A stretch of DNA of 64,000 nt, taken from NCBI GenBank assembly GCA_964624585.1, contig CAZUXE010000008.1:12483-76482 (forward strand). Reading direction: 5' to 3'. Shown piece after piece: positions 10,001 to 17,635 of the stretch. The position numbers were made by a program, and so were the translations under genes. The notes beneath the pieces were generated by a model. That model was not told the DNA's origin and ran no database searches. It worked only from the letters and a program-made list of their open reading frames with translations. Source of the stretch: CAZUXE01 sp964624585. Lineage in GTDB: Bacteria; Hydrothermota; Tepidihabitantia; B3-TA06. Every line of letters begins with the position of its first letter. The stretch's first letter is position 1.

Positions 10001-12595
10001 CGTCGTGGGCAGGAGTTTGCCACGTTATTTGATACCAGCACAGAGCTTGCTTCGACTCTTGATCCAAATGAGGTTACGTCTATAATAGCCCAAAAGGCTA
10101 CCGAGCTTATTGGAGCAGACGCTTGTACCGTATACCGTTTTGATACAGATACAGAAATGCTTGTTCCTCAAACTACTACGAACAGAAAAATCAGAGATAA
10201 AATTATGGGTTGCATGCTTCCATTAGGAAAGGGAATTACAGGTAGAGCAGCTAAAGAACGTAGACCTGTTCTTGCTAACAATATCCATCTTGATCCGAAT
10301 TCCTTTCATATTCCAGGGACTAAAAGAGAACCAACCTGTCTTTTATCAGCTCCATTGATTTCAAAAGGGGAACTTTTGGGAGGAATGACGCTTACTCGTT
10401 TGAGTGAGGAGGAATTTACAGAGCAAGACCTTCAAATATTCAGTTTGTTTGTTAGTCAGGCCGCTGAAGCCTTTTCCAATAGTCGTCTGTACGGGCAATT
10501 GCGTAAACGAAGCGATGAAATGCAAGTTCTTTTGAAAACTAACGCAATACTTGCGTCTACTCTCGACGTTGATGAGGTCTCGCGTCTGATTACCGAAAAG
10601 GTTACAGATTTGATAGGCGGTGACGGATGCACTATTTATTATTATGACAGCGAAGAGGAAGTTTTAATTCCAAAAACCACTACTATTGTAGAAGATAGAG
10701 AAAAGATACTTGCATATAAAGTTAAGTTAGGTGATGGGTTCTCAGGTAAGGCAGCTGTGGAGCGTAAACCAATTCTTCAAAATCACGTGTATCGTGATCC
10801 CAAAGCGCCACGTATTCCCGGAACATCAGATCGTCAGGCTTGTTTGATGGCTGTTCCATTAATATCCCGTGACGAACTATTAGGAGTAATGACGTTGGTT
10901 CGTTTCAGCGACGAAGGTTTTGAAGCTCACGATCTTGAGTTATTTACTTTATTCGCACGACAGGTAGCTGATGCAGCAGCCAATAGTCGTTTGTTTACTC
11001 AACTTAATGCTTTGAATGAAAATCTTGAGAAAATAGTCTCTGAACGAACCGCTGAACTTGAAGAGGCAAAACATCAGCTAGAAGAAGTACACACCAATTT
11101 TCGCGAACGGGTTCAGCGTCGTCTTGCTTCAATTGCACCGGTTATGGAAAAAATCTCGATTGGTGATTTTACAGATAATATTCCTTTCCCTGAAGAAGAA
11201 GACGAATTTACAGAACTTATAGTAGGTCTTAACTTAATGATTGATGACTTACGATTTATGTTTGAGGAAAACAGGCGTCGTAGTGAGGAAAATCGTAGAC
11301 GTAGCGAAGAGTTGAGGGCGCTTTTGGAAACCAGTACCGCGATATCTTCTACTCTTGAAGAGCTTGAAGTTGCCGATCTCGTGGTACAAAAGGCGGCAGA
11401 AATTATTGATGCAGATGGTTGTACAGTGTATAGATTTGATAGTGCATCCAACGAACTTATTCCTCAAACGACAACTATTACAGAAAATAGAGAAAAAATC
11501 CTTTCATATCGTGTTCCTCTGGGGCATGGGATAACTGGGAAAGCTGGACAAGAACGACGTCCTATATGTGCAAATAATGTACATCGAACTTCAGATGCTC
11601 CGCGTATTCCTGGAACTAAGGAACGGCCAACCTGTCTTTTGTCAGCTCCACTGGTTGCTCAAGGGGAATTGATAGGTGTTATGACACTTTCTCGTTTTAG
11701 TGAAAACGAATTCTCAGATCATAATCTTGAGTTATTTTATCTTTTCGCTCGTCAAGTTGCGGAAGCTACAGCAAACAGTCGTTTGTTTGGAAAGCTTAAA
11801 GAGTTGAATGAAAATCTTGAAAAAATTGTTGCGAAAAGAACGAAAGAGCTTGAGGAAACATCAAGAAAAAATGCCAAATTCGCCAGAGAGCTTGAAGAGG
11901 TCATATATGTTGCCAGCCACGATTTGAAAACTCCTCTCAGGGCTATTACCGGCTTCAGTCAGTTTCTTCATGAAGATTTCAGCGATAAGTTGGGAAGGGA
12001 AGGTCAACTCTATCTTACTCGTTTGATTGAAGCTGTGAAGCGTATGGATAAACTTTTAGATGATTTGCTTCAGGTTTCAGCTGTTTCTCGTACAGAAAAA
12101 GATTATACTCAAGTTCCATCAGGTGATTTAGTAAAGGAAGCAATCAAGTTAATAGAGCTTGATGAGAATACCGATATTATATACGATCCAGATGAGCTTC
12201 CTGATGTGTTCTGCGATAGGGCAAAAATGGTTGAGTTATTCTACAACATAATTTCCAACGGAATAAAGTTTAATACCAAGCCTCGGAAGCAGATAAAAGT
12301 CAACGCGCGTATGATAGAAGGATTTCATGAATTTACAATAGAGGATAATGGAATAGGTATTGAAAAACGTCATTATGACAGAATATTTATGCTTTTCCAA
12401 CGTCTGCATCAAAGAGGAGAATATGATGGAACAGGTGTTGGCTTGCCGATGGTGAAGCGGGTGATTGAGGAACATAACGGTCGGGTATGGGTTGAATCTG
12501 AGGTAGGAGTGGGTACAATATTCCACTTTACCATACCTGTGATTCAAACTGAGGAAGGTGACGAAACTAATTTAGAAAGGAGTGCTGATGGCTGA
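7085..12595 (+). CDS. Giant PAS/GAF sensor histidine kinase with seven GAF domains
   Basis: 1836 residues, no transmembrane segment. Domain order: PAS at about 37-157, PAS at about 158-275, four GAF domains of one type separated by linkers at about 291, 462, 635 and 803 (RLTELSVFNEIGRAL-like), two GAF domains of a second type (about 975-1140 and 1145-1300), coiled coil, a HAMP-like module (about 1340-1392, nearly the same as in the first kinase), a seventh GAF (about 1408-1568), coiled coil, HisKA with H1612 in ASHDLKTPLRAITGFSQF, and HATPase_c (N box NIISNGIKFN, DNGIGI, GTGVGLPMVKRV). Starts at one of two adjacent GTG codons (7085 or 7088). It overlaps the next receiver by 8 bp, its likely partner. 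Signals sensed are unknown. Confidence 0.92.
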   Translation: MVNKKIQNDARQSAMKNKRKGKAQVDVSPQINDQHSYRSIFENTVIGLYRITPDGKVLLANPVFLRMLKYPSLEALATVNFEEKNSKADYKREEFKKKIKKTDEVVGLISEWTRHDGSRIYVRESARAIKDDNGKVLYYEGTVEDITELKRAEDALRESNELYRTLVNTAQEGITIVDLDGNITFANPKMADFLGYGPDKLIGRSFLDFVPSKETRRIRLQIRRHIQGKTYRYEWTLIHKDGKRCNALVAAAPLYNTEGKPYATLGIFTDITERKQVEEEFRRRGDELERKLTELSVFNEIGQALSATLKMDELMEVLLNQTKRLMYADDFFIAFYNEDVNMIEFPLYLEKGNPTNLPARSFGNGLTEYVISSKKPLLIQGEDFEKTCRRLGIKMILQGKPALSWLGVPMISHNRVLGIMSVQSTEEEHIFDDDHVRILSSIANQAATAIANARAYAKLERRLTELSVFNEVGRALGETLNLNELLEVIYKQTMRVMEGDSFYISLYDEEQNTLEFPLFVGDGKRIVMPGRPFGDGLTEYIIQQGVPIIFGEDIFEKAAELGIHLVQHGDDDIPLSWMGVPMIYHDKVVGVIAIYSKTPGIYDDDHKRLLSSIANQAAAAVLNASAYAQLENRITELSVFNEIGRALSSTIQLDELMKLLHAQTRRLMYAENFYVASFDEDTGLIEFPFYVSNGNIEQVPPRPFGDGLTEYIITHREPLLLTDDKEDSVSSINRVRFDGKKALSWLGVPLISQDKVLGVIAVQSTEKVNVYDEGDKHQLLAIANQAAGAFANAKSYTELQRRLTELSVFNELGRALGATLNFDELMEVLLTQTSRVMDTQNFYIALYNEDNSTIEIPLLVSEGKRMHLAARPFGHGLTEYVISSKNSLLLKKNALKEAEKLGIKMSIVANETPPKSWLGTPMIYQDKVVGVIGVQNTKQSNVYNESHQRLLEAIANQAGGAVLNARAYAQLKRRGQEFATLFDTSTELASTLDPNEVTSIIAQKATELIGADACTVYRFDTDTEMLVPQTTTNRKIRDKIMGCMLPLGKGITGRAAKERRPVLANNIHLDPNSFHIPGTKREPTCLLSAPLISKGELLGGMTLTRLSEEEFTEQDLQIFSLFVSQAAEAFSNSRLYGQLRKRSDEMQVLLKTNAILASTLDVDEVSRLITEKVTDLIGGDGCTIYYYDSEEEVLIPKTTTIVEDREKILAYKVKLGDGFSGKAAVERKPILQNHVYRDPKAPRIPGTSDRQACLMAVPLISRDELLGVMTLVRFSDEGFEAHDLELFTLFARQVADAAANSRLFTQLNALNENLEKIVSERTAELEEAKHQLEEVHTNFRERVQRRLASIAPVMEKISIGDFTDNIPFPEEEDEFTELIVGLNLMIDDLRFMFEENRRRSEENRRRSEELRALLETSTAISSTLEELEVADLVVQKAAEIIDADGCTVYRFDSASNELIPQTTTITENREKILSYRVPLGHGITGKAGQERRPICANNVHRTSDAPRIPGTKERPTCLLSAPLVAQGELIGVMTLSRFSENEFSDHNLELFYLFARQVAEATANSRLFGKLKELNENLEKIVAKRTKELEETSRKNAKFARELEEVIYVASHDLKTPLRAITGFSQFLHEDFSDKLGREGQLYLTRLIEAVKRMDKLLDDLLQVSAVSRTEKDYTQVPSGDLVKEAIKLIELDENTDIIYDPDELPDVFCDRAKMVELFYNIISNGIKFNTKPRKQIKVNARMIEGFHEFTIEDNGIGIEKRHYDRIFMLFQRLHQRGEYDGTGVGLPMVKRVIEEHNGRVWVESEVGVGTIFHFTIPVIQTEEGDETNLERSADG

Positions 12596-13025
12596 AAGAA
12601 AACCAATAGACATCCTTCTTGTTGAAGATGACGAGAATGATATCCTGATTACTAAAAGAGCCTTTACGAAGCACAACCTATCAAACCGTCTTTATGTAGT
12701 CAGAGACGGGGAAGAGGCTCTGGATTTTATATACCATAAAGGTCAGTATTCAGATGCCGAAGCCGCACCCCGTCCAGGGTTAATTCTCTTGGATATAAAT
12801 ATGCCCAAGATGAACGGTATTGAAGTGCTGCGTAAACTTAAGAATGATCCTGAGTATAAGATGATACCTATAGTAATGCTTACGACCTCAAAGCGAGATC
12901 AGGATAAAATAGAAAGTTACAATTTAGGCGTTAATTCCTACATAATTAAACCTGTAGATTTCAATAAATTTGTTGACGCTATTGCAACTATTAATCTTTA
13001 TTGGGAGTTGAATGAGCTTCCGTAA
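12588..13025 (+). CDS. Rcp1-like single-domain response regulator, second copy
   Basis: A 145-residue receiver. I choose ATG 12588 rather than the upstream in-frame GTG at 12582, because AAAGGAG sits 5 nt before the ATG and overlaps the GTG. Acid pocket VEDDEND, phospho-acceptor D69 in LLLDINMPKMNG, lysine K121 in IKPVD. It shares most residues with the receiver at 6587, so the kinase-receiver cassette appears duplicated. It overlaps the kinase stop by 8 bp. No DNA-binding or enzymatic output domain. Confidence 0.92.
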   Translation: MAERKPIDILLVEDDENDILITKRAFTKHNLSNRLYVVRDGEEALDFIYHKGQYSDAEAAPRPGLILLDINMPKMNGIEVLRKLKNDPEYKMIPIVMLTTSKRDQDKIESYNLGVNSYIIKPVDFNKFVDAIATINLYWELNELP

Positions 13026-13043
13026 AAAACTCAAGAGGACTTA

Positions 13044-14189
13044 ATGAATCTTCACGAAGGGGTAAATTCACACAATATAGTTGGTGGTCCTGCTGCAAGC
13101 GTGAGGGTATTACTTGTTGAGGATAACGAATACGATCAAATGGCTTTCCGACGTATGGTTAAACAACGAGAACTTCATTATAAAGTTGAAACTGCAACTA
13201 CAGGTTCTGAAGGAATTGCAAAACTTGAGGATAACGAATACGATATTATTCTTCTGGATTTTCTTCTTATTGACATGGATGGTCTTGAGTTTCTGAAAGA
13301 AATACAAAAAAAAGGACTTGATAGTCCGGTGATATTCCTTACAGGACAGGGTAACGAAAAGGTGGCTGTTGCCGCTATGAAGTTGGGTGCGTATGATTAT
13401 CTTACTAAAACTTCGGATATGAGTCACCTTGCTCAATTGCCTGCAACTATAACTCAGGCTATTGATCAATTTAACTTGCGTAAAGAACGCGAGCAAATTG
13501 AACAAATGAGAACCGATTTTATAGCTATGCTAACTCACGACTTAAAGAATCCTCTTTCCACTATAATATCGGCTGCCGAATTTCTCAGTCAGGCCGAATG
13601 TTTGCAGGTTCAAGACAGAGAAAAGCGAATGGTCACGCTTATTGAAGGGGCATCAAAAGATATGTTGGGTTTAGTTGAAAACTTCTTGTTGGTTTCTAAA
13701 ATTGAAGCTGGGAAATTGGAGCAGACTTTTGAGATGGCCAATATTAATGATGTACTTCTCAGAGTCTATAATATGAATAAACTTCATGCCGATAATAAGG
13801 GTGTGAAGCTTGAGATAGATCTCCTGCCTAGTTTACCTATGTTTAAGTGTAGCCCTACGCAAATGTTTAGAGTATTTACTAATTTGGTTGGGAATGCCTT
13901 GAAGTTTACCTCTGCAGGGAAGGAAGTAAGAATAATTAGTGAATTTCAAGTTGATACTATTAAGATTACAGTTAAAGATGAAGGAGTAGGTATTGCTCCT
14001 GATATTTTGCCGTATGTTTTTGATAAGTATAAACGCAGTACATCAGATGCAAATCCCAAAGGTATCGGTTTGGGACTTTATATTGTTAAGATGATTGTCG
14101 AGTCTCATAAAGGTACAGTTGAGGCAACTAGTGAATTTGGAAAAGGGACTTCGTTTATAGTTCGGTTTCCTGTTTCTGCAGAAGGTTAG
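13044..14189 (+). CDS. Receiver-histidine kinase hybrid
   Basis: 381 residues, soluble. An N-terminal receiver (about 20-140; VEDNEYD pocket, phospho-acceptor D72 in LLDFLLIDMDG, LTKTSD lysine) is fused to HisKA (H165 in LTHDLKNPLSTIISAAEFL) and HATPase_c (NLVGNALKFT, DEGVGI, GIGLGLYIVKMI). A receiver placed before the kinase domain suggests a kinase controlled by phosphorylation, possibly by the two upstream kinases. It lies 18 bp after the second receiver and ends the operon; no terminator is seen in the next 300 bp. Confidence 0.9.
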   Translation: MNLHEGVNSHNIVGGPAASVRVLLVEDNEYDQMAFRRMVKQRELHYKVETATTGSEGIAKLEDNEYDIILLDFLLIDMDGLEFLKEIQKKGLDSPVIFLTGQGNEKVAVAAMKLGAYDYLTKTSDMSHLAQLPATITQAIDQFNLRKEREQIEQMRTDFIAMLTHDLKNPLSTIISAAEFLSQAECLQVQDREKRMVTLIEGASKDMLGLVENFLLVSKIEAGKLEQTFEMANINDVLLRVYNMNKLHADNKGVKLEIDLLPSLPMFKCSPTQMFRVFTNLVGNALKFTSAGKEVRIISEFQVDTIKITVKDEGVGIAPDILPYVFDKYKRSTSDANPKGIGLGLYIVKMIVESHKGTVEATSEFGKGTSFIVRFPVSAEG

Positions 14190-14611
14190 CTGAGGAATTA
14201 ACAATTTATCATAATCTAGACCAATTAATTTGGATGAAATGTGAAGATACACTACTTGCGATTAATTATAGAGCCGGAAAAACATTTACTAGCTAATTGC
14301 AAAAAATTAGAAACCAGTGTAGAATAAGAAAAGCGATTCGTGGTTAAATATTATAAAGATATAATTTTCTAAACAATGCCGATATTTTGGGTTTTCTACA
14401 GCCGTTTTGATAATGTAAAACGTCCATATCTTAGATTACAGTAAACTAGATTTGTAATTTCACTTCAGGAATAAGATACGCATTGCATATATCCTTATTG
14501 GTTTATTGTTATCTGGTTATAACGAAAAAGAGCAGGTTTCTCTTCATCGTTTTTCTTTACAATAATGAGCGTAATTCTACTCTAAGGAGTTGTGAATATG
14601 GGAGTAGCGTT
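14190..14611. other. Intergenic region between convergent genes, no feature recognised
   Basis: 422 bp of A+T-rich sequence between the stops of the hybrid kinase (+) and HtrA (-). I see no convincing hairpin terminator. A 23-codon frame from ATG 14599 with AGGAG upstream runs antisense into the htrA 3' end and is probably fortuitous. Confidence 0.5.
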
Positions 14612-15994
14612 CTATCTAATTTTAGGTTCAGGTACCTGTTTGCGAATAGGTGATTCCGATTCATCGTAGTACACAACTTTTACAATGGCGTAAATACGAT
14701 GGTATCCGTAGAATAATTCCAATGGTTCTCCAGGCTTAAGGCCTTTGACAGCTTCCCAGAAACCGTCAAAGGTTGTAATTCGATGGTATTTACCTTTTAC
14801 CGCTACTGCTCTGACCGGCCAATCTTTTACAACTCCCCATGATGCTGCAGAGCTTTGTTCTTCAACATCTGATATATATACAGCTGCTGAGTCCATGTCG
14901 TAGTTGTACTGCATAAGTCTGCTCATCGGCTGAATTGTCATGCCGGCAATGGAGATATATTCCTTTGGCCTATCAGAAGCCCTATCGTATGCAACCAGTT
15001 TGAATACCTTCTCTTCGCCGAATCGGGATATTTTAAGGGTACAGAGCTTATCTGCGAACTTTTTCATCAAAACGGTGTAGTCTGCGTTGTCTATAGGCGC
15101 TTTGCCGTTTACGGAAACGATTATATCGCCGGATTGAATTCCCACGGCGTCAGCTTCGTTACTTGGGGCAATTGCCCGTATAAGAAGAGCCTTGCGTACA
15201 TTTTTAGGAAGTTTTGTTTTGAAGCTTTCCTGCGCCCTTGAAGTAGTAATTTCTGTTAAATCGAAGCCCATCCAGCCGACCCTGCCCGCGTATGGCATAT
15301 TACCTGCGATAACTTCATCAATTATGGGTTTAAGTTGATTTATTGCCAAGGCCCAGCCGATACCTTGACCTGAAGTAAAAGCGTTTATGCCGATAATTGT
15401 ACCGTCACTCATTCTGATGAGCGGGCCACCGGAGTTACCGAAATTTATAGGAGCATCAGTTTGTATAAATGTACCGGTTGCACTTGACGGAGTGTTAGAT
15501 GTGGAACTTACAATACCTTCTGTGCCTGAAAATTCCAATCCGCCTGGATTTCCGAATGTACCTACCCTGTCGCCTATTTTTAATCTTTTGGAATTTCCTA
15601 ATCGCGCGGCTGCCACGTTGTCAGGGACGCCTGGTTCATCTAACTTGAACCTAATCATACCAAAGTCAAAAACCGGATCAATATATATGGCTTCGGCTTG
15701 AATTCGTTCACCATCCTTAAAAGAAATTTGAGTGTTTACGATGCCGTTTCCTATAACGTGCTGACATGTAGCAACATAGGCGTAGCCTTCATTCTTATCA
15801 ATATGTACAATGAAGCCTGAGCCTTGAGCAGAGCCGCGTTCCGATTGTTCTATGGCTACAATTGTTGTAACGTAGACTTTTACCGAATATTTTTCAGCTT
15901 CATTAAAAACTTTTATAGACGAAGCGGCAAAACTAACGATTGCCGAAGTTAATAACAAGAAAATAACTTTTGCAAATTTCTTATGAGAATTCAT
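14612..15994 (-). CDS. HtrA/DegP-like periplasmic serine protease with PDZ domain
   Basis: 460 residues with a signal peptide (residues 1-24, MNSHKKFAKVIFLLL then ASFAA-type cut). The trypsin-like domain has the full triad: H79 in TCQHVIG, D110 in VFDFGMIRF and S188 in NFGNSGGPL. A PDZ domain follows (about 235-335; AIAPSNEADAVGIQSGDIIVSVNG). The C-terminal 100 residues may be a degenerate second PDZ. This family degrades or refolds damaged envelope proteins. Start ATG with GAAAGGAG. It lies 43 bp downstream of tRNA-Lys on the same strand and probably shares its promoter. Confidence 0.92.
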   Translation of the reverse strand: MNSHKKFAKVIFLLLTSAIVSFAASSIKVFNEAEKYSVKVYVTTIVAIEQSERGSAQGSGFIVHIDKNEGYAYVATCQHVIGNGIVNTQISFKDGERIQAEAIYIDPVFDFGMIRFKLDEPGVPDNVAAARLGNSKRLKIGDRVGTFGNPGGLEFSGTEGIVSSTSNTPSSATGTFIQTDAPINFGNSGGPLIRMSDGTIIGINAFTSGQGIGWALAINQLKPIIDEVIAGNMPYAGRVGWMGFDLTEITTSRAQESFKTKLPKNVRKALLIRAIAPSNEADAVGIQSGDIIVSVNGKAPIDNADYTVLMKKFADKLCTLKISRFGEEKVFKLVAYDRASDRPKEYISIAGMTIQPMSRLMQYNYDMDSAAVYISDVEEQSSAASWGVVKDWPVRAVAVKGKYHRITTFDGFWEAVKGLKPGEPLELFYGYHRIYAIVKVVYYDESESPIRKQVPEPKIR

Positions 15995-16037
15995 GACGCT
16001 CCTTTCGGGAGTTATAATTGGGTGATAAATTGTTAAA

Positions 16038-16110
16038 TGGGTCGTGCAGGATTTGAACCTGCGGCCACCGGATTAAAAATCAGGTGCTCTACCAACTGAG
16101 CTAACGACCC
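16038..16110 (-). tRNA. tRNA-Lys (anticodon UUU)
   Basis: A 73-nt cloverleaf: 7-bp acceptor stem GGGTCGT/ACGACCC with discriminator A, D arm GCTC/GAGC, anticodon loop TTTTTAA with anticodon TTT, T arm GCAGG-TTCAAAT-CCTGC. No 3' CCA is encoded (TTT follows the discriminator). The anticodon stem CCTGA/TCCGG has a U-C mismatch at pair 29-41, which is unusual. Confidence 0.95.
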
Positions 16111-16179
16111 TTATTGAAAATATGATATTATCTCAGAGTTTAATTTTAATCATCATATCTGAGATTTATTGCAGGGCTA

Positions 16180-16207
16180 AGTTTAATCAATGAAGCGGGT
16201 AAGTCAA
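16180..16207 (-). promoter_or_regulatory. Sigma70-type promoter for tRNA-Lys and htrA
   Basis: Minus-strand TTGACT, 16-bp spacer, TAAACT, with the -10 box 70 bp upstream of the tRNA 5' end. Box and spacing match other promoters in the window. Confidence 0.5.
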
Positions 16208-16214
16208 GTTTTAT

Positions 16215-16356
16215 GACGGTTAAATATCGGTGTTCGTTGTCGTAGTTCTAGTCCCTAGCCCTAAGGGGAAGTAGATAAGTGTCAAGATTTATTCCTCTTT
16301 TGCTTATACCTAGGGTAATATAGCCGCTGGCAAGAAAGATTATTTGCATAAAATTC
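16215..16356 (-). pseudogene. Decayed 5' fragment of a paralogue of the adjacent lipoprotein gene
   Basis: This stretch, immediately downstream of the lipoprotein gene, aligns with that gene's own 5' end (about 16925-17095). Shared stretches include the start context (TTTGCATAAAAT on the plus strand), GCTGGCAAGAAAGATTAT, and GGGAAGTAG followed by TGTCAAG and TTTATT. About 40 bp of the signal-peptide core is deleted, the ribosome binding site has drifted (AGGAGG to AGGAAG), and frames are broken. It is best explained as a tandem duplicate in decay. Confidence 0.7.
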
Positions 16357-16359
16357 TTC

Positions 16360-17085
16360 CTATTTTTTAGCTTTGAATACAGTATCCCGTCCATTGTAGA
16401 ACCACAAAAGACGATCCCTTATTTCATACCAGATACTTGTTTGGTCGCTAATGTAGTTATACTGACTGTAGGTTCCTATACCTTTTAACCGACTTACTCG
16501 TATATCTTCACTGTAAGATGGTAATTCATCGTTTGAAGTTAAACCTAAAGAAGGCATAGTAGAATAAGATATATCAAGGGTAGAATCAGAGCTGTATGAG
16601 ATTGAGAAAGAGGCCAATGAATATCCTTCCTTATATTCATCTGGAATTAATTTTACAGTATAGATTTCTGAGTACGGCATTAGGTAAGAGTTAAATACAA
16701 TCTTATTACCTATAATTCTTGCGAAATTTGTTATATCAAATCCTTTTGGCGTTCGAAACCAATTTCTTGGATAACCTCTTGGAAAGGCTTTCGGTTTGCC
16801 TTTTGTTTGCATCTTAAAACAAAGAGTATCATCTTTCCAAAATGAATCGGTTACTACTAGAATAAATGTATCACAATACTTCCAAGTAGCAGGTGGGTAT
16901 ATATTTGCATCATCCCCATCCGCACTTCTTTCATAGCACCATTCGTAGTCCAGACCGAACGGGAAGTAGGTTGTGTCAAGGTTTATTGTTCTTCCTTTGC
17001 GTATATCTGGAGTCATGCAGCTACTGGCAAGAAAGATTATTCCTAAAGCGATTACTGTTGACATAGAGATAAAGATTCTTTGCAT
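16360..17085 (-). CDS. Lipoprotein of unknown function
   Basis: 241 residues from the ATG at 17085, which has AAGGAGG upstream. An in-frame ATG at 17133 would add 16 residues before the signal peptide and lies only 5 nt from the -10 box. The chosen start gives a lipoprotein signal MQRIFISMSTVIALGIIFLA with lipobox LASSC. The mature protein begins with an FPFGLDYEWCYE segment, similar in style to the FPLAEGNSWVF start of the lipoprotein at 61087. No family is recognised; probably a periplasmic-facing beta-rich lipoprotein. Confidence 0.8.
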   Translation of the reverse strand: MQRIFISMSTVIALGIIFLASSCMTPDIRKGRTINLDTTYFPFGLDYEWCYERSADGDDANIYPPATWKYCDTFILVVTDSFWKDDTLCFKMQTKGKPKAFPRGYPRNWFRTPKGFDITNFARIIGNKIVFNSYLMPYSEIYTVKLIPDEYKEGYSLASFSISYSSDSTLDISYSTMPSLGLTSNDELPSYSEDIRVSRLKGIGTYSQYNYISDQTSIWYEIRDRLLWFYNGRDTVFKAKK

Positions 17086-17138
17086 AAAATCCTCCTTCAA
17101 ACTTTGCAGGACACTCCCAACGAATTCCCTCATAATTT

Positions 17139-17166
17139 ATAATATTGCATAGTAAGTGTTTGTCAA
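17139..17166 (-). promoter_or_regulatory. Sigma70-type promoter for the lipoprotein gene
   Basis: Minus-strand TTGACA, 16-bp spacer, TATTAT, placing the transcription start near 17132. The leader would be about 47 nt to the Shine-Dalgarno-supported ATG at 17085. Confidence 0.7.
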
Positions 17167-17184
17167 GTGTTAAAAGGGGTTAGT

Positions 17185-17235
17185 ATGGTTGACAAGAAGA
17201 TGTTAAGGCTTATACTTGCGGCTAAATATGATTGA
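17185..17235 (+). CDS. Possible 16-residue leader peptide before hdrC
   Basis: ATG 17185 preceded by AAGGGG at good spacing opens a 16-codon frame (MVDKKMLRLILAAKYD) whose TGA at 17233-17235 overlaps the start of hdrC (ATG 17228) in another frame. hdrC itself has no visible Shine-Dalgarno sequence, so translation of this leader could be coupled to hdrC. It is too short to judge by composition. Confidence 0.4.
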   Translation: MVDKKMLRLILAAKYD

Positions 17236-17635
17236 ATTGGGGAAGAAATCCAAATCCCGCCGCGATATACTTGATAAAGTGGCGCGAATTTCCGGGGTTG
17301 ACGTGTTTGCCTGCTACCAGTGTGGACGCTGTTCAGGTGACTGTCCATCTATTAACTTGATGGACATTATGCCTAATCAGGCTATACGTTTCCTTCAGCT
17401 TGGTGAAGTGGAGCGTCTGCTTAGTTCAAAGACTATTTGGGTATGCGCTTCATGTTTTACATGTACGTCACGCTGTCCTAAGGGCATAGATATAGCCAGA
17501 ACACTTGAAGCCTTGCGTCAGGTATGCTTGCGTAAAAACGTTGATAACCTTGATCTTAACGATATTCCAGAAGAGGAACGTATGAAATATCCCACTATTG
17601 CATGGGTTTCAGCTTTAAGGAAGCTTTCAGGATGA
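17228..17635 (+). CDS. hdrC: HdrC-like 4Fe-4S protein (heterodisulfide reductase subunit C family)
   Basis: 135 residues from ATG 17228 (an in-frame TTG at 17216 would add four). Two 4Fe-4S motifs are present: CYQCGRCSGDCP and CASCFTCTSRCP, the spacing typical of HdrC, which relays electrons between HdrA and HdrB. It lacks the membrane helices of HdrE-type partners, so the complex is soluble. It is the first gene of a six-gene Hdr operon and overlaps hdrB by 4 nt. Confidence 0.93.
   Translation: MIELGKKSKSRRDILDKVARISGVDVFACYQCGRCSGDCPSINLMDIMPNQAIRFLQLGEVERLLSSKTIWVCASCFTCTSRCPKGIDIARTLEALRQVCLRKNVDNLDLNDIPEEERMKYPTIAWVSALRKLSG

Noticed and set aside
13119..13247. A 20-bp exact repeat inside the hybrid kinase gene
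   Set aside because: The two copies encode similar acidic segments (VEDNEYD and LEDNEYD) in one receiver domain; the match is readily explained by coding similarity.
4023..14189. Phytochrome-type photoreceptors
   Set aside because: Kinase cores and receivers resemble phytochrome partners, but I see no conserved bilin-binding cysteine/PHY arrangement in the GAF domains.
14599..14670. 23-codon frame with AGGAG, antisense to the htrA 3' end
   Set aside because: Too short, no conservation information, and overlaps a solid gene on the other strand.
17086..17133. Upstream in-frame ATG 17133 as start of the lipoprotein
   Set aside because: It would put 16 polar residues before the lipoprotein signal and lacks a ribosome binding site; ATG 17085 has AAGGAGG and gives a normal signal peptide.
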